The notes under the pieces were generated by a model. The model did not search any database and was not told the origin of the DNA. It was given only the letters and a program-made list of their open reading frames with translations. The position numbers were made by a program, and so were the translations under genes. 64,000 nt of DNA, from the NCBI GenBank assembly GCA_933207985.1, contig OW240913.1, positions 267,355,726-267,419,725 of the forward strand, read 5' to 3'. This document shows, piece by piece, positions 43,116 through 53,624 of the stretch. Within the stretch, counting starts at the first letter, position 1. Each line of letters begins with the position of its first letter. This DNA comes from Pelobates cultripes. Taxonomy: Eukaryota; Chordata; Amphibia; Anura; Pelobatidae.

Positions 43116-44096
43116 CTAGTTTAAATACATCCTAGCAAAACCTCTGAACTGCTCACTGAGAACATTTGTTCCCTTTTGAGAAAGATGCAAACCATCTTTT
43201 TTGTACAGCTTATCTCCATTCCAAACAGAGCTACCATGAGAAATAAAGCCAAATCCTTGCTCCCGACACCATTCACCAAAACCACAAATTAAAGTCCCTA
43301 ATACGCATCCGCCTGTCGTTCTGAGTGTTATGCACAGGCAGAACTTCAGAGAATGACAGTGTGGAAGCAACCTGCCGTATATCATTGGCAAAAACACTAA
43401 AAACTTCCTTAACCTCTGAAACCTCATTGCAAGCCAAGTCATTTGTCCCTAGATGGACAAGTACATCCAATTCCCCTTCCTGCTTTGCTTGCTTAACAAT
43501 ATTACAGATACGTCTCCTGTCTCTGTGAGCAGTAGCTCCGGGAAGACACCTCACAAGACCACCATTGTCCATCTCCACACCTCTTATAATGGAATCACCC
43601 AACAACAACTGCTTTCTATTAGGCCTCACCATAGTCTCCAAGCCGGTCTCCACAACACCACTAGCCTCAGTGCCTCTCTCCACAACACCACTAGCCTCAG
43701 TGCCTCTCTCCACAATACCACTAGCCTCAGTGCCTCTCTCCACAACACCACTAGCCTCAGTGCCTGCCTCTCCACAACACCATTACACTCTGAAAGTGCA
43801 GAAAATTAATTATGAAGAGCAACAGACTGTGCAAAATGCCTTTTATCCACAACTCTAAGTCTACCAGATCCTACAGTAATCCATCTGCCTTTCCTAGCAT
43901 GTCTCTGCGGCAGTGGCTTTGCAGCAGTTCCAGTCTGAGTTTCTTCACCAGATAATTTACAAATCTCAGACTTCAAAAATACAATCTCCTGCCGCAAGAT
44001 AGAGAACTGTCTACAGATTAGACAACAACCAAACCTCCAAAAAGTGGAACGTGAAACAAATGCATAGCAATTGTTACACTGAACTAAGTCTGCCAT
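43116..44096 (-). pseudogene. LINE ORF1: zinc-like N-terminus plus SGNH esterase
   Basis: Start at 44096 (MADLVQCNNCYAFVS) with Cys pairs CNNC and CCLIC and a heptad-like ILRQEIVFLKSEICKL. After a frameshift between 43806 and 43743 comes a 10-residue tandem repeat (ERGTEASGVV), then an SGNH hydrolase: LLLGDSIIRG (block I), VHLGTNDLA (block III) and, after another frameshift near 43290, KKDGLHLSQKG (block V with Asp and His). Esterase-bearing ORF1 proteins are known from CR1 and L2 lineages; they bind RNA and perhaps lipids. Confidence 0.88.
43640..43770. repeat. 30-bp tandem repeat inside LINE ORF1
   Basis: About four units of tccacaacaccactagcctc plus agtgcctctc, in frame with ORF1 (10 residues each). 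Confidence 0.85.
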
Positions 44097-44178
44097 TCCA
44101 ATTATGAGAATAATTTAAATCTAACAAATCTTAACTTTTTTCTTTATCCTCCTGAATACCTCAGATTACCTCCAGGTT

Positions 44179-44373
44179 ATCTCCAGAATATCTCCAACTA
44201 CACACTTAGAAACAGCACTCTCCAGAATATCTCCAACTACACACTTAGAAACAGCACTCTCCAGAATATCTCCAACTACACACTTAGAAACAGCACTCTC
44301 CAGAATATCTCCAACCACACACTTAGAAACAGCACTCTCCAGAATATCTCCAACTACACACTTAGAAACAGCA
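44179..44373. repeat. 39-bp tandem repeats in LINE 5' region
   Basis: Five units starting ctccagaatatctccaacta and ending cagcact, nearly identical. They lie just upstream of ORF1 and are the innermost part of the 5' repeat block. Confidence 0.9.
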
Positions 44374-45083
44374 CTTAGAAGTAGCACCAAGCTATATTAG
44401 ACAAGCTAATGGAACCAGGCCTTATATAACTCCTAAAATCACCGCCCACTAGGAATGTTTAACACCTGGGTAGGCCTCTGCTTATTTGCAAACAATAGCT
44501 AATTAACCAGCAATCAACAGCAAGTAACTAGCTTAATCAAATCAAATGCCTTATAATTACCAACAGGAATTCAAACCTTGGGCAATCAGTAACCTTTTCC
44601 TACAGATGAATCTTACCTGTAACAGTAGAAAAGAAAGCTCTTAGCACAACTCTTAGACAGTTGAAGCTTCTGTAAAACTCTCCAGAATATCTCCAACTAC
44701 ACACTTAGAAACAGCACTTAGAAGTAGCACCAAGCTATATTAGACAAGCTAATGAGAACCAGGCCTTATATAACTCCTTAAATCACCGCCCACTAGGAAT
44801 GTTTAACACCTGGGTAGGCCTCTGCTTATTTGCAAACAATAGCTAATTAACCAGCAATCAACAGCAAGTAACTAGCTTAATCAAATCAAATGCCTTATAA
44901 TTACCAACAGGAATTCAAACCTTGTGCAATCAGTAACCTTTTCCTACAGATGAATCTTACCTGTAACAGTAGAAAAGAAAGCTCTTAGCACAACTCTTAG
45001 ACAGTTGAAGCTTCTGTAAAACTCTCCAGAATATCTCCAACTACACACTTAGAAACAGCACTTAGAAGTAGCACCAAGCTATA
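44337..45083 (-). promoter_or_regulatory. LINE 5' tandem monomers (about 344 bp) with TATA motif
   Basis: Two complete monomers (44337-44679, 44680-45023) and a partial third (45024-45083) begin with ctccagaatatctccaacta and are almost identical. Each complete one carries, on the LINE strand, ggagttatataaggcct, a TATATAAGG box (at about 44423 and 44766). The 5' truncation within a monomer at the TSD resembles the monomer promoters of rodent L1. Confidence 0.75.
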
Positions 45084-45234
45084 TGCTCTCTCACTGACTA
45101 CAGCCATATTGTTTCCCAAAGTTTTGGCGGAACACCAATTGGGAAACAATGATTTAGTATATGCACCTGCCTAAGATGAAATGTGTTGAATTTGTGAGAA
45201 CCTTGTGATATCTTTGTGCCGTAACTGAGATATA

Positions 45235-46796
45235 CAGGGAGTGCAGAATTATTAGGCAAATGAGTATTTTGACCACATCATCCTCTTTATGCATGTTGTC
45301 TTACTCCAAGCTGTATAGGCTCGAAAGCCTACTACCAATTAAGCATATTAGGTGATGTGCATCTCTGTAATGAGAAGGGGTGTGGTCTAATGACATCAAC
45401 ACCCTATATCAGTTGTGCATAATTATTAGGCAACTTCCTTTCCTTTGGCAAAATGGGTCAAAAGAAGGACTTGACAGGCTCAGAAAAGTCAAAAATAGTG
45501 AGATATCTTGCAGAGGGATGCAGCACTCTTAAAATTGCAAAGCTTCTGAAGCGTGATCATCGAACAATCAAGCGTTTCATTCAAAATAGTCAACAGGGTC
45601 GCAAGAAGCGTGTGGAAAAACCAAGGCGCAAAATAACTGCCCATGAACTGAGAAAAGTCAAGCGTGCAGCTGCCACGATGCCACTTGCCACCAGTTTGGC
45701 CATATTTCAGAGCTGCAACATCACTGGAGTGCCCAAAAGCACAAGGTGTGCAATACTCAGAGACATGGCCAAGGTAAGAAAGGCTGAAAGACGACCACCA
45801 CTGAACAAGACACACAAGCTGAAACGTCAAGACTGGGCCAAGAAATATCTCAAGACTGATTTTTCTAAGGTTTTATGGACTGATGAAATGAGAGTGAGTC
45901 TTGATGGGCCAGATGGATGGGCCCGTGGCTGGATTGGTAAAGGGCAGAGAGCTCCAGTCCGACTCAGACGCCAGCAAGGTGGAGGTGGAGTACTGGTTTG
46001 GGCTGGTATCATCAAAGATGAGCTTGTGGGGCCTTTTCGGGTTGAGGATGGAGTCAAGTTCAACTCCCAGTCCTACTGCCAGTTCCTGGAAGACACCTTC
46101 TTCAAGCAGTGGTACAGGAAGAAGTCTGCATCCTTCAAGAAAAACATGATTTTCATGCAGGACAATGCTCCATCACACGCGTCCAAGTACTCCACAGCGT
46201 GGCTGGCAAGAAAGGGTATAAAAGAAGAAAATCTAATGACATGGCCACCTTGTTCACCTGATCTGAACCCCATTGAGAACCTGTGGTCCATCATCAAATG
46301 TGAGATTTACAAGGAGGGAAAACAGTACACCTCTCTGAACAGTGTCTGGGAGGCTGTGGTTGCTGCTGCACGCAATGTTGATGGTGAACAGATCAAAACA
46401 CTGACAGAATCCATGGATGGCAGGCTTTTGAGTGTCCTTGCAAAGAAAGGTGGCTATATTGGTCACTGATTTGTTTTTGTTTTGTTTTTGAATGTCAGAA
46501 ATGTATATTTGTGAATGTTGAGATGTTATATTTGTTTCACTGGTAATAATAAATAATTGAAATGGGTATATATTTGTTTTTTGTTAAGTTGCCTAATAAT
46601 TATGCACAGTAATAGTCACCTGCACACACAGATATCCCCTAACATAGCTATAACTAAAAACAAACTAAAAACTACTTCCAAAAATATTCAGCTTTGATAT
46701 TAATGAGTTTTTTGGGTTCATCGAGAACATGGTTGTTGATCAATAATAAAATTAATCCTCAAAAATACAACTTGCCTAATAATTCTGCACTCCCTG
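45235..46796 (+). mobile_element. Tc1/mariner (DD37E) transposon, copy 2, intact
   Basis: 1562 bp between TA dinucleotides (45233-45234, 46797-46798), same outer repeats (cagggagtgcagaattatta) and inner repeat pair as copy 1, in opposite orientation. Differences from copy 1 over the whole length are few. The insertion lies just outside the hAT-like element. Confidence 0.95.
45453..46469 (+). CDS. Tc1/mariner DD37E transposase, copy 2
   Basis: 338 residues without interruption, same domains and triad as copy 1 (D144, D237, E275). It has F203 instead of L203 and C268 instead of S268 (WPPCSPDL); residue 268 lies in the conserved segment just before the third catalytic residue. Ser or Gln is more usual at this place in Tc1 relatives, so copy 1 looks closer to the ancestral form. 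The start is the same ATG, 12 bp after the inner repeat region. Confidence 0.96.
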   Translation: MGQKKDLTGSEKSKIVRYLAEGCSTLKIAKLLKRDHRTIKRFIQNSQQGRKKRVEKPRRKITAHELRKVKRAAATMPLATSLAIFQSCNITGVPKSTRCAILRDMAKVRKAERRPPLNKTHKLKRQDWAKKYLKTDFSKVLWTDEMRVSLDGPDGWARGWIGKGQRAPVRLRRQQGGGGVLVWAGIIKDELVGPFRVEDGVKFNSQSYCQFLEDTFFKQWYRKKSASFKKNMIFMQDNAPSHASKYSTAWLARKGIKEENLMTWPPCSPDLNPIENLWSIIKCEIYKEGKQYTSLNSVWEAVVAAARNVDGEQIKTLTESMDGRLLSVLAKKGGYIGH

Positions 46797-46798
46797 TA

Positions 46799-47591
46799 CT
46801 TTATTGAAATAATAAATATGGCCTTTCTTTAATATTTTTGGATAAACATTTTTAAATGATTTAATAGTTTGAGAAATATTTTAAAATTTTGGTATCTTTT
46901 GACATTTTGGTATATATTTTTATGTATGAGATATTTTTTGACATCTTAATATTTTGAAAAACAATCTTTTTAAAGCTGTGTCTAAAAATATTCAATTATT
47001 TGAAAAGCTGATGCAAAACTATTAAATTAGGGCCAATATTCAGAGACCCAGGGTTAATTACTAACTGGACATGTAAAAAGTTGACTGGGCAATTGCACAT
47101 TTTACACCTAAACAGACTGTTGTCAAATTAGTTTTTGAAGCCTTTGGAGTTTGAACATTTTTTTTTTAATGTTAACCTAAAATTTGCTATTCACAGTTCA
47201 GTGAATAGCGCCGTTAATAGAATGTAAGAATTTTTGTAAACTGAGAAGGCTTAATGTCGTTTGTTTAAAAGCTTCTACTGAATATTTCATAGATCCTAGC
47301 TTGTGGTTTGAAACCTGATATAGCAAATTACAAAATATTGTGTTTTTTTTCTTCTCTTTTTTTGCCTCTGTGTAATTAAAGAAAATGTTGCCGAACACCA
47401 CATTAGTTATTCATGTAATGAGTATTTTTGCACCCATTGATTCCTCAGTGGAATGTCATTCTTATAATCCTGTAAGTAAATAAAAGGTTTTAAACCTCAA
47501 ATTTTATTTTAACAGTTTAATACATATTTTACTTGCCTAGACTATAAAAAAAAAAATGACCCTGCCAAAAATTAAATAAAAAAATGTTCAC
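46799..47591. other. AT-rich spacer
   Basis: Many attttgatatatttt-like runs; contains the dispersed ttcacagttcagtgaatagcg repeat near 47190. No gene. Confidence 0.45.
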
Positions 47592-48476
47592 TTAAAGGAA
47601 CACTATAGTGACAGACATACAAACATGTATTCCTGTCACTGTAGTTATGAAAACACATTTTAGTTTCCTGGCTCCCTGTCAGCTAGGTAAAAAGGTGTTT
47701 TACTCACCTTTATTCCAAACTTGATGATCTCAGCCAAACGAATGCTTTTCGGGGGGCGTGGCCACGCGACGAACCAGGACGGACGTGTAAGCCACGAGCT
47801 CCTGCACACGAGGCTCCACACAGCGAATATACCAGTGGTATAAGTTAAAGACACGAGCTTCCCGGGGTGTCCGAGGACCATGGCACACCGTGCTACTAAA
47901 AAACCTAAACAAAAGCCGGCAGACCTGCTAATATCGGCACTTACCTCGCCGCGACAAAAAATCCAAGATGGCGCCGATAACCCGTCCTCGCCGGCGTCCT
48001 GCTCGGATGGCAGTGACAACACATCTATTTCCACACATGCCTCTGCACCAGCCACAGATTCCTCTATACATAGAATGCTGGAAGAACTCAAAAGCTCCAT
48101 GCACATGGAATTCACAAACTAATGCTTTTCCATAGGAAAGCATAGGGAGCCTGTTGCGCATGTGTGCATGCTGTGCCAATTAGCATCTCCTCATAGAGAT
48201 TTATTAAATTAATGTATCTCTATGAGGAACGTTTAGCACCTCCATACAGAGCGCAGAGATGCTGAACGTCAGTATTGCACATTGTGCAACACTGATCCAG
48301 GAAGCAGCTCTAATGGCCATTTGAGTGACTGCCACTAGAGGTGTTAAAAGGCAGCAATGGAAACACTGTTTTTGCCTGACATGGCAGTGTTTACATTACA
48401 AAACCTGAAGGCACAGGCTGCAGTCACCAGAACAACTGTAGCTGTAGTTGTTTTGGTGACTATAGCGCCCCTTTAA
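47592..48476. repeat. TTAA MITE interrupted by an L1 5'-end insertion
   Basis: Left TTAAAGGAACACTATAGTGA, right end ttggtgactatagcgccccttta plus a in inverse sense; TTAA at both edges. The L1 piece at 47751-48120 accounts for 380 bp including one TSD, leaving a MITE of about 505 bp. Confidence 0.75.
47751..48120 (+). mobile_element. 3'-truncated L1: 5'UTR plus ORF1 start with 10-bp TSD
   Basis: 370 bp between exact copies of aatgcttttc (47741-47750 and 48121-48130). It starts ggggggcgtggccacgcgac, comparable to the 5' end of the full-length L1 (gggggcgtggctagcggccg on the minus strand at 60320). An L1 ORF1 start at 47880 reads MAHRATKKPKQKPADLL...HRMLEELKSSM and ends in a stop formed with the TSD at 48122 (80 codons). 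There is no poly(A), ORF2 or 3'UTR. Normal L1 insertions are truncated at the 5' end, so this structure is unusual. Confidence 0.8.
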
Positions 48477-49574
48477 TTTCTGTATAAACCCAGTTATCTC
48501 AGTGTGGGTGAATTGCCACTAACCCGTAGGTGCCACCAAATTGATGCAGACTTCTTGTATTGATTTTGCAGTGTAGAAGAGATAGAGGTCATTTAGCATA
48601 TGCAATTAATTGTATAAATATATATAAGAACTTGGTAAATTATATTTGCAGACGTAAGATAATCTGGTGACCAGGGTGCATATGGTCAGATAGGTTTTGC
48701 TAATCCCCACCAAACCTAGTTATCTGAAAAAGTAGAGACACCAAAGGTCAAGAAATGTCATATGAAAAATAGGTGAAAGGGTAATGATATACATATAACA
48801 TTACAAATGATGTTGCCTACGTAGTGTGTGCTCAGCCAATCATATGTGTCCTATTGCTTGATGTAATTGACCAACTTACTGCTTGGCACACATGGTCTTT
48901 TACAATCCTATGGAGTAAAATACAATACTTCAAAAGATGTAATGACTTATCTATCTTTTCCAACATCGTTGCAACCTGTAAAAATTCCTCCTTACAAATT
49001 ACAGCCTACATCTGTAAGAAAGCAAATCAATAATTGAGGCACAACAATGGGACAACCCGTGTACTGCAAAACATAGCCTTATATATATATGGATATATTT
49101 ATACAATTTGCCTGAACAGCTGATTAACCCACAATGGGTCAAATCTATTATCAGCCAAAATGGAATGTTCAATTATTGTCTTCAACCCAAATATCAGCTT
49201 CGTTTATTGGCTGAATTAGTGGATATTATCGATCTGCGGAATTGTGATGATGGCTAACTCACTCACTCACTCACTCACATCAGACTTGAATGCCAGACTG
49301 AGAAGGACTAGAGCAGGATCTGAATTTGAGTGTTTCTGGCTGGCAGTGCACTAGGAATGTGTTTATACATGTGTTACATGTATGGTATTGATATACTGTT
49401 CAGCCAACTGGAACAGTATATGCAAACACTGTAAGTGAAGTCAGTAGACTAACATTGGGTGCGGTAGTAGTATTGCAGGAGAGTTGCCAGACTTGACATG
49501 AAAAACACTAAAAAGGACTGGTAATGATAGGAACCTATATATATATGTGTAAATCTGACATATTCACATGTATG
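48477..49574. other. Spacer, nothing recognised
   Basis: AT-rich with a (CTCA)n microsatellite at 49256-49278. No gene seen. Confidence 0.4.
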
Positions 49575-49800
49575 TGTAAATATATATATATATATATATA
49601 TAAAAAGAAAATTAGGATTAACTCACAGGTCTTTTCAGTTTTTTTTAGTTAGGTAGTTACTGTGGTTTAATAAGTGGATTTTATTACATGTTGGTGCCTG
49701 ATCAACGTTTCGACACCCAATTGGGATTTTATCAAGATGACCATAATTTCAAACAATACAAATATTAATAGTTGAAAAAAAAAGAAAAAAAAATGTAAAG
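49575..49800 (-). mobile_element. Penelope-type terminal remnant with hammerhead-like core
   Basis: Next to a (TA)n tract (49577-49602). The minus strand around 49740-49699 reads cttgataaaatccc, loop aatt, gggtgtcgaaacgttgatc, the degenerate hammerhead pattern of Penelope termini (compare 23620-23663). No coding remnant. Confidence 0.5.
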
Positions 49801-50479
49801 TCACCAATTGTGTGAAGACTGTGTATTGCATTGCACAAACCCTACAAACTGGACCTCATAGGAACGTGGTGACGTTGATACCTGCTAGGGAATAAGCATA
49901 AACATACACAAAGTGTATCCCAGAGTGATGGCAAAAACAAATGCACATGCATAGAGAGAAGAGCAAAAGTTAAAGTATATTTAAATAATCTGTTGTAAGA
50001 GCATTGTGAATATGTATAATGCACTAATGCACTTTATATAAATACACTTTAGCTTATTTAGGACTTGCTCTATTTAATGTGTCTCCCAAATTGGAATTAG
50101 TGTAGGACCTACAGATATTGGGGTACTGTGAAGTAGTGGTGGGCTTAACACAATGTGGTCATATGGTGGAGCTGAATCCCCTTTTTTGTTTGCTCAGATA
50201 GGTGATTTTGAGTAGCCTTATAAAATGCAAAAATGTATTTTTATGTGTGTGCTGTTCCTTAATCTGCAGAATGACATCTAAGCACATTTATTGTAGGTTA
50301 AAGATACATTACAGTGAGTATTATTGTCGTGTGTGGTGGGACTTACCCGATGGGCGGACAGTCCAGAACTTAATGCGGGCTGCTTTTGTTAATCATACGG
50401 ATCTGATGTGTGGCCTGCTTTCATACATTAAAATGGATGCTGCCCACTCTTAGGGTGCTTCCTCAAACATACTTACTAT

Positions 50480-51302
50480 GCGCATTGTTACTTCCAGTCC
50501 CTGATTGGTTGCGTCACCTACAAGACCTCATTTCCATACTCTTTGGGGATACAGGGATGAGGAGGACCAATCAAAAGCTATTTAACTCTATTTAAACCTT
50601 GATCGGATTGTGAGTACCTCTGTCTCCCTGACCTGGCTAGTTGCACATTTTTCTGCTATTCTGTTTTCTGATCTGGCTATTACCTGCGATTACCCATATA
50701 TGTGATATCCTGACCTTGACTTGCCCACACTTTTCCTATTCTAAACTTTAAAGGACCACTATAGGCACCCAGACCACTTCAGCTTAATGAGGTGGTCTGG
50801 GTGCCTGGTCCAGCTAGGTTTAACCCTTTTTTCTATAAACTTCAGAGAAACTGCTATGTTTATAAATGGGTTAATCCAGCCTCTAGTGGCTGTCTCATTG
50901 ACAGCCGCTAGAGGGCTTTGCGCTTCTCACTGTGATTTTCACAGGGAGAAGACGCCAGCGTCCATAGGAAAGCATTGTGAATGCTTTCCTATGGACTGGC
51001 TGAATGCGTGCGCAGGTCCTGAGGAAAGAGGAGGAGAGGAGGCGGAGAGAAGGAGGAGAGCTTCCCGCCCGGCGCTGGAGAACGAGGTGAGTTTAACCCC
51101 TTCCTCACCCCAGAGCCCGGCGGGAGGGGGACCCTGAGGGTGGGGGCACCCTCAGGGCACTATAGTGCCAGGAAAACGAGTATGTTTTCCTGGCACTATA
51201 GTGGTCCTTTAAGCCCTGCCACTCTTAGGCCCAGTAATACATCTATACTTTCTCTTCTCTTGGCTTACCCAAGTTCTGCGTAGCAGGGTATATTCACCAT
51301 GA
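50480..51302 (+). mobile_element. Possible LTR, interrupted by a MITE
   Basis: tgttacttccagtccctgat at the left and accatgaca at the right, tatttaactctatttaaacc near 50580, and a ctgacct-rich downstream part resembling the solo LTR at 29623-30255 in style. No matching TSD is visible, so this is weak. An intact MITE (50748-51212) lies within. Confidence 0.3.
50748..51212. repeat. Intact TTAA MITE, 465 bp (best family copy)
   Basis: TTAAAGGACCACTATAGGCA at the left; the right end inverted reads TTAAAGGACCACTATAGTGC; TTAA on both edges. The right 45 bp also form a small palindrome (tagtgccaggaaaacgagta and inverse). Left interior carries a palindrome (agaccacttcagcttaatga / ggtggtctgggtgcc). 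This copy serves as reference for the others in the window. Confidence 0.85.
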
Positions 51303-51347
51303 CACAGTGGAGTTATACAGTGGAGTTATACACCCAGCACTGGTAGC

Positions 51348-51385
51348 ACTGGAAGAAGGCTACCAAGCCGAAACGCGTTTGCTGC
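51348..51385 (+). ncRNA. Degenerate hammerhead-like motif
   Basis: CTGGAAGA, stem II ggct/agcc with loop acca, CGAAAC and palindromic acgcgt: a decayed version of the motif at 18520-18560, from a Penelope-type terminus. Confidence 0.4.
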
Positions 51386-51530
51386 TATTTACCATTTGAT
51401 TGTAATTTTTATTCTTCTTTTATATCACTCCTTTGGTTATTTCAGCTTGGGTAAGTGGATACCTCTTTTTTTTTATATTACTTGTTATTGGGTTCCACTC
51501 ACTTATAACCAGGAGTTTGTTAATTATTTT

Positions 51531-53611
51531 TTTTTTTTTTATAATTCTTTATTTTTGTTGCGCATTTGTTTAACATAGTCGCTTGAGATGCCACAACAGC
51601 TGTCTCAGGCTTCAAACAGAAAACATGAATAAAAATTTGGCATTGAAATACTTTGCACAATTTTAAATTAGGAAAGTAAGTTCCCACGTTACATCCTTCT
51701 AATTAGAATTATCGCTAGATCGCCATAGTCTCCTGTTTGGAGAAAGAAGTTGTATGGATATAGTGTGATCTGTACATCCAGTATGTGTGTAGGGTTCTGA
51801 GTAGCTATTCCTCATCCCATGTTAGTGATTTGAAATATGTACTATGGCGATAAATAATTTTGCCCCACTCCTTGTTAGTGTGGCTCAGTTTGGGGGTCCC
51901 AGGTTCTGGCTCGCTTGGTGTGGGTGTACTTAATGCCAACCCTGGGTCTTCCCATGTGTTTAAGTGGTATTCGTGCGGTATCAAGTGGTTAGTGGCCCCT
52001 AACCAGGGAGGCCGTGGGGGGGCGGAATATACCAGCGGCCTATAGTTGGCCCTAACCTAAGAGTGTTTTGCCGTGTAGTGTGCTACTCGTCGTGGCTATA
52101 GCGGTGTGCCGTATTTTGCCATTACGTGGATTATATAATCCTGGGAAACATAGTGTGCCTTACAGTGGTGCCTAGGTGCCAAGCCTTAAACAATTGAGAA
52201 AAATCAAGTCGAAAACCAGTGAAAGTCAAATTATAGCGAAACAATAATTATAGCGGTAGAGGCTTCGTAGTTGAAGCGCGTTTATGGGTTGAGAGACAGT
52301 CAGTGGTGTCAGGTGGTTGCCTCAGGGGCTCCTCTTCCCCTCGGTAGAAAAGGGACAGTCCTGTTGGGGTCCCACATATGGGAGCTGGCGGGTACTTCTG
52401 TGTGGTCAGATCCTTGGGTTAGTCCCAGTGCCCTAATGAAAGAGTCCACCTCCTGAGTGGAGTTGAGGTGTAGAGTGGTGCCGTTGTGGTCCACCGATAG
52501 TGTTTTTGGTGCAGTCCAGCGGTATACTATCTTGGAGGCGGCGGGTCATAGGGCGCAGGGTTCTTCTCCATTGGAGTGTGGATCGTGTCAGGTCCTGATA
52601 GAAGGTAAGACTCGCGGTTTCAAAGTCCAATGGTGTTTTGCCTTTTAGGGCAGCGAAGATGGCATTTCTGTCTGTTTGGGTATGGCACCGTACGATCACA
52701 TCTTTGGTTGCTTGGGGGGGTGCCTGTGGCGATTTCCGGATGCGAAATATCCCTGCTATATTTAATTTTTTGGCCTGTGCGTGTGGCATTATGGTGGCGG
52801 CCAGACGTCTAAAGTAGTGTGGTAGTTCCGCCTGACTTATTTCTTCAGGGATACCCCTGATTTTCACATTGCTCTTACGGCTTCTCTCTTCTGCTGCATC
52901 CAACTTGTTGAGCAGGGTTGTGTGTGATGCTTTTAGTTGGTGCACTGTTTCTTTTAGGCTTCTCATTTCGTTTTGAACATCTATGATGTCTTCTTCAGTG
53001 GTCTTCACTCGGTCTGTGACCGCCTGCACCTCCGTTTTCATTAAAGCCATGTCTGCTGCGGACATTTGTTTCAGCTCCATGAGGAGGTTTTTAATGTCTA
53101 ATTTTGTGGCAGGTGTCAGTGCATCAGGGTCAGTTTGGGCTGAGTGATGTTCTAGGGTGTCCCCCAGGGCAAGTTCCGAGCACGTGGAGCCTGTGTCTGG
53201 GTCGGGTGTGGCCGCCATTTTCGGTGCCGCTGTGCGCTGTAGCATGGTGCTAATGTCTTGGGTATCTTTGCACGCACCTGTAGCTATCCGCTGGGATTTT
53301 CGTCCCATGTTTATCGGGTCGGTGTCTGTGTGCTCCGTGGGCGGTATGGCAGTGGAGAAGACCGCGTTGTGGAGCGCCGTCTCAAAGGCCCTGTAGTCTG
53401 GATAGGCCTTGGATGTGCGGCGTACTTTCCGTCCCGTCTGGCGGTATAAAATGGGCATCGATCAGGTGAGTGCTTTGCCCCTCTGTCCTGGCCGTCGGTT
53501 GATAGGATTATAAGGGCTGTGAGAGGTTTGTTTGTCGGTAATTAGCCGCGTTTTTGCCGGAGCTCGCTACACATGCGACCGCTCCGTTCCGTGGTTAAGC
53601 TCTGCCCCGCC
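51531..53611 (-). mobile_element. HAL1-like (ORF1-only) L1 element, second copy
   Basis: 2.08 kb flanked by the 13-bp TSD tgttaattatttt (51518-51530 and 53612-53624). The 5' end (minus strand) is ggcggggcagagcttaacca; the 3' end has aataaagaattat then an A-run (T-run on plus, 51529-51541). ORF1 is followed directly by about 0.9 kb of noncoding sequence; no ORF2 trace. It resembles the copy at 26112-28647 in layout but is clearly diverged from it. Confidence 0.82.
52433..53308 (-). pseudogene. L1 ORF1 protein (second HAL1-like copy)
   Basis: The likely start is the internal Met of MGRKSQRIATG at 53308 (the frame is open upstream to 53458). Coiled coil about residues 65-145 (LLMELKQMSAADMALMKTEV to LNKLDAAEE), then RRM-like RSRKSNVKIRGIPEE and the C-terminal domain with TASLTFYQDLTRSTLQWRRT. 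Near 52522 a one-base shift moves the conserved YRW segment to another frame, in which homology continues (STQEVDSFIRALGL) to about 52390. So the protein is nearly full length but broken near its end. Confidence 0.82.
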
Positions 53612-53624
53612 TGTTAATTATTTT

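Larger units (their letters stand above)
40166..45083 (-). mobile_element. CR1/L2-type LINE, full length with tandem 5' monomers
   Basis: 4.9 kb bounded by the 15-bp TSD tgctctctcactgac (40151-40165 and 45084-45098). Minus-strand order: 5' tandem monomers (45083-44100), ORF1 with zinc-like and SGNH-esterase parts (44096-43116), ORF2 with endonuclease and RT (43078-40429), a short 3'UTR and a 3' octamer tail. ORF1 has two frameshifts and ORF2 two, so it is inactive. CR1 versus L2 cannot be settled by eye. Confidence 0.9.
38522..45151. mobile_element. hAT-like nonautonomous element containing a LINE
   Basis: Left end caggggttcccaattatttt, right end (inverted) cattgtttcccaattggtgt; the 8-bp flanks cttttgta (38514-38521) and atttagta (45152-45159) match at 6 of 8. 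Inside are a GT/CA satellite, a GC-rich cassette like the one at 13860-14150, and a complete LINE insertion (40166-45083). Without the LINE and one TSD the element is about 1.7 kb. No transposase. Confidence 0.65.

Noticed and set aside
44179..44373. Regular 39-bp direct repeats, CRISPR-like at first sight
   Set aside because: Units are contiguous with no unique spacers, lie in a LINE 5' region and the genome is eukaryotic.
50480..51302. Second solo LTR
   Set aside because: TG...CA ends can be picked, but no target duplication is visible, so it is not claimed as certain.
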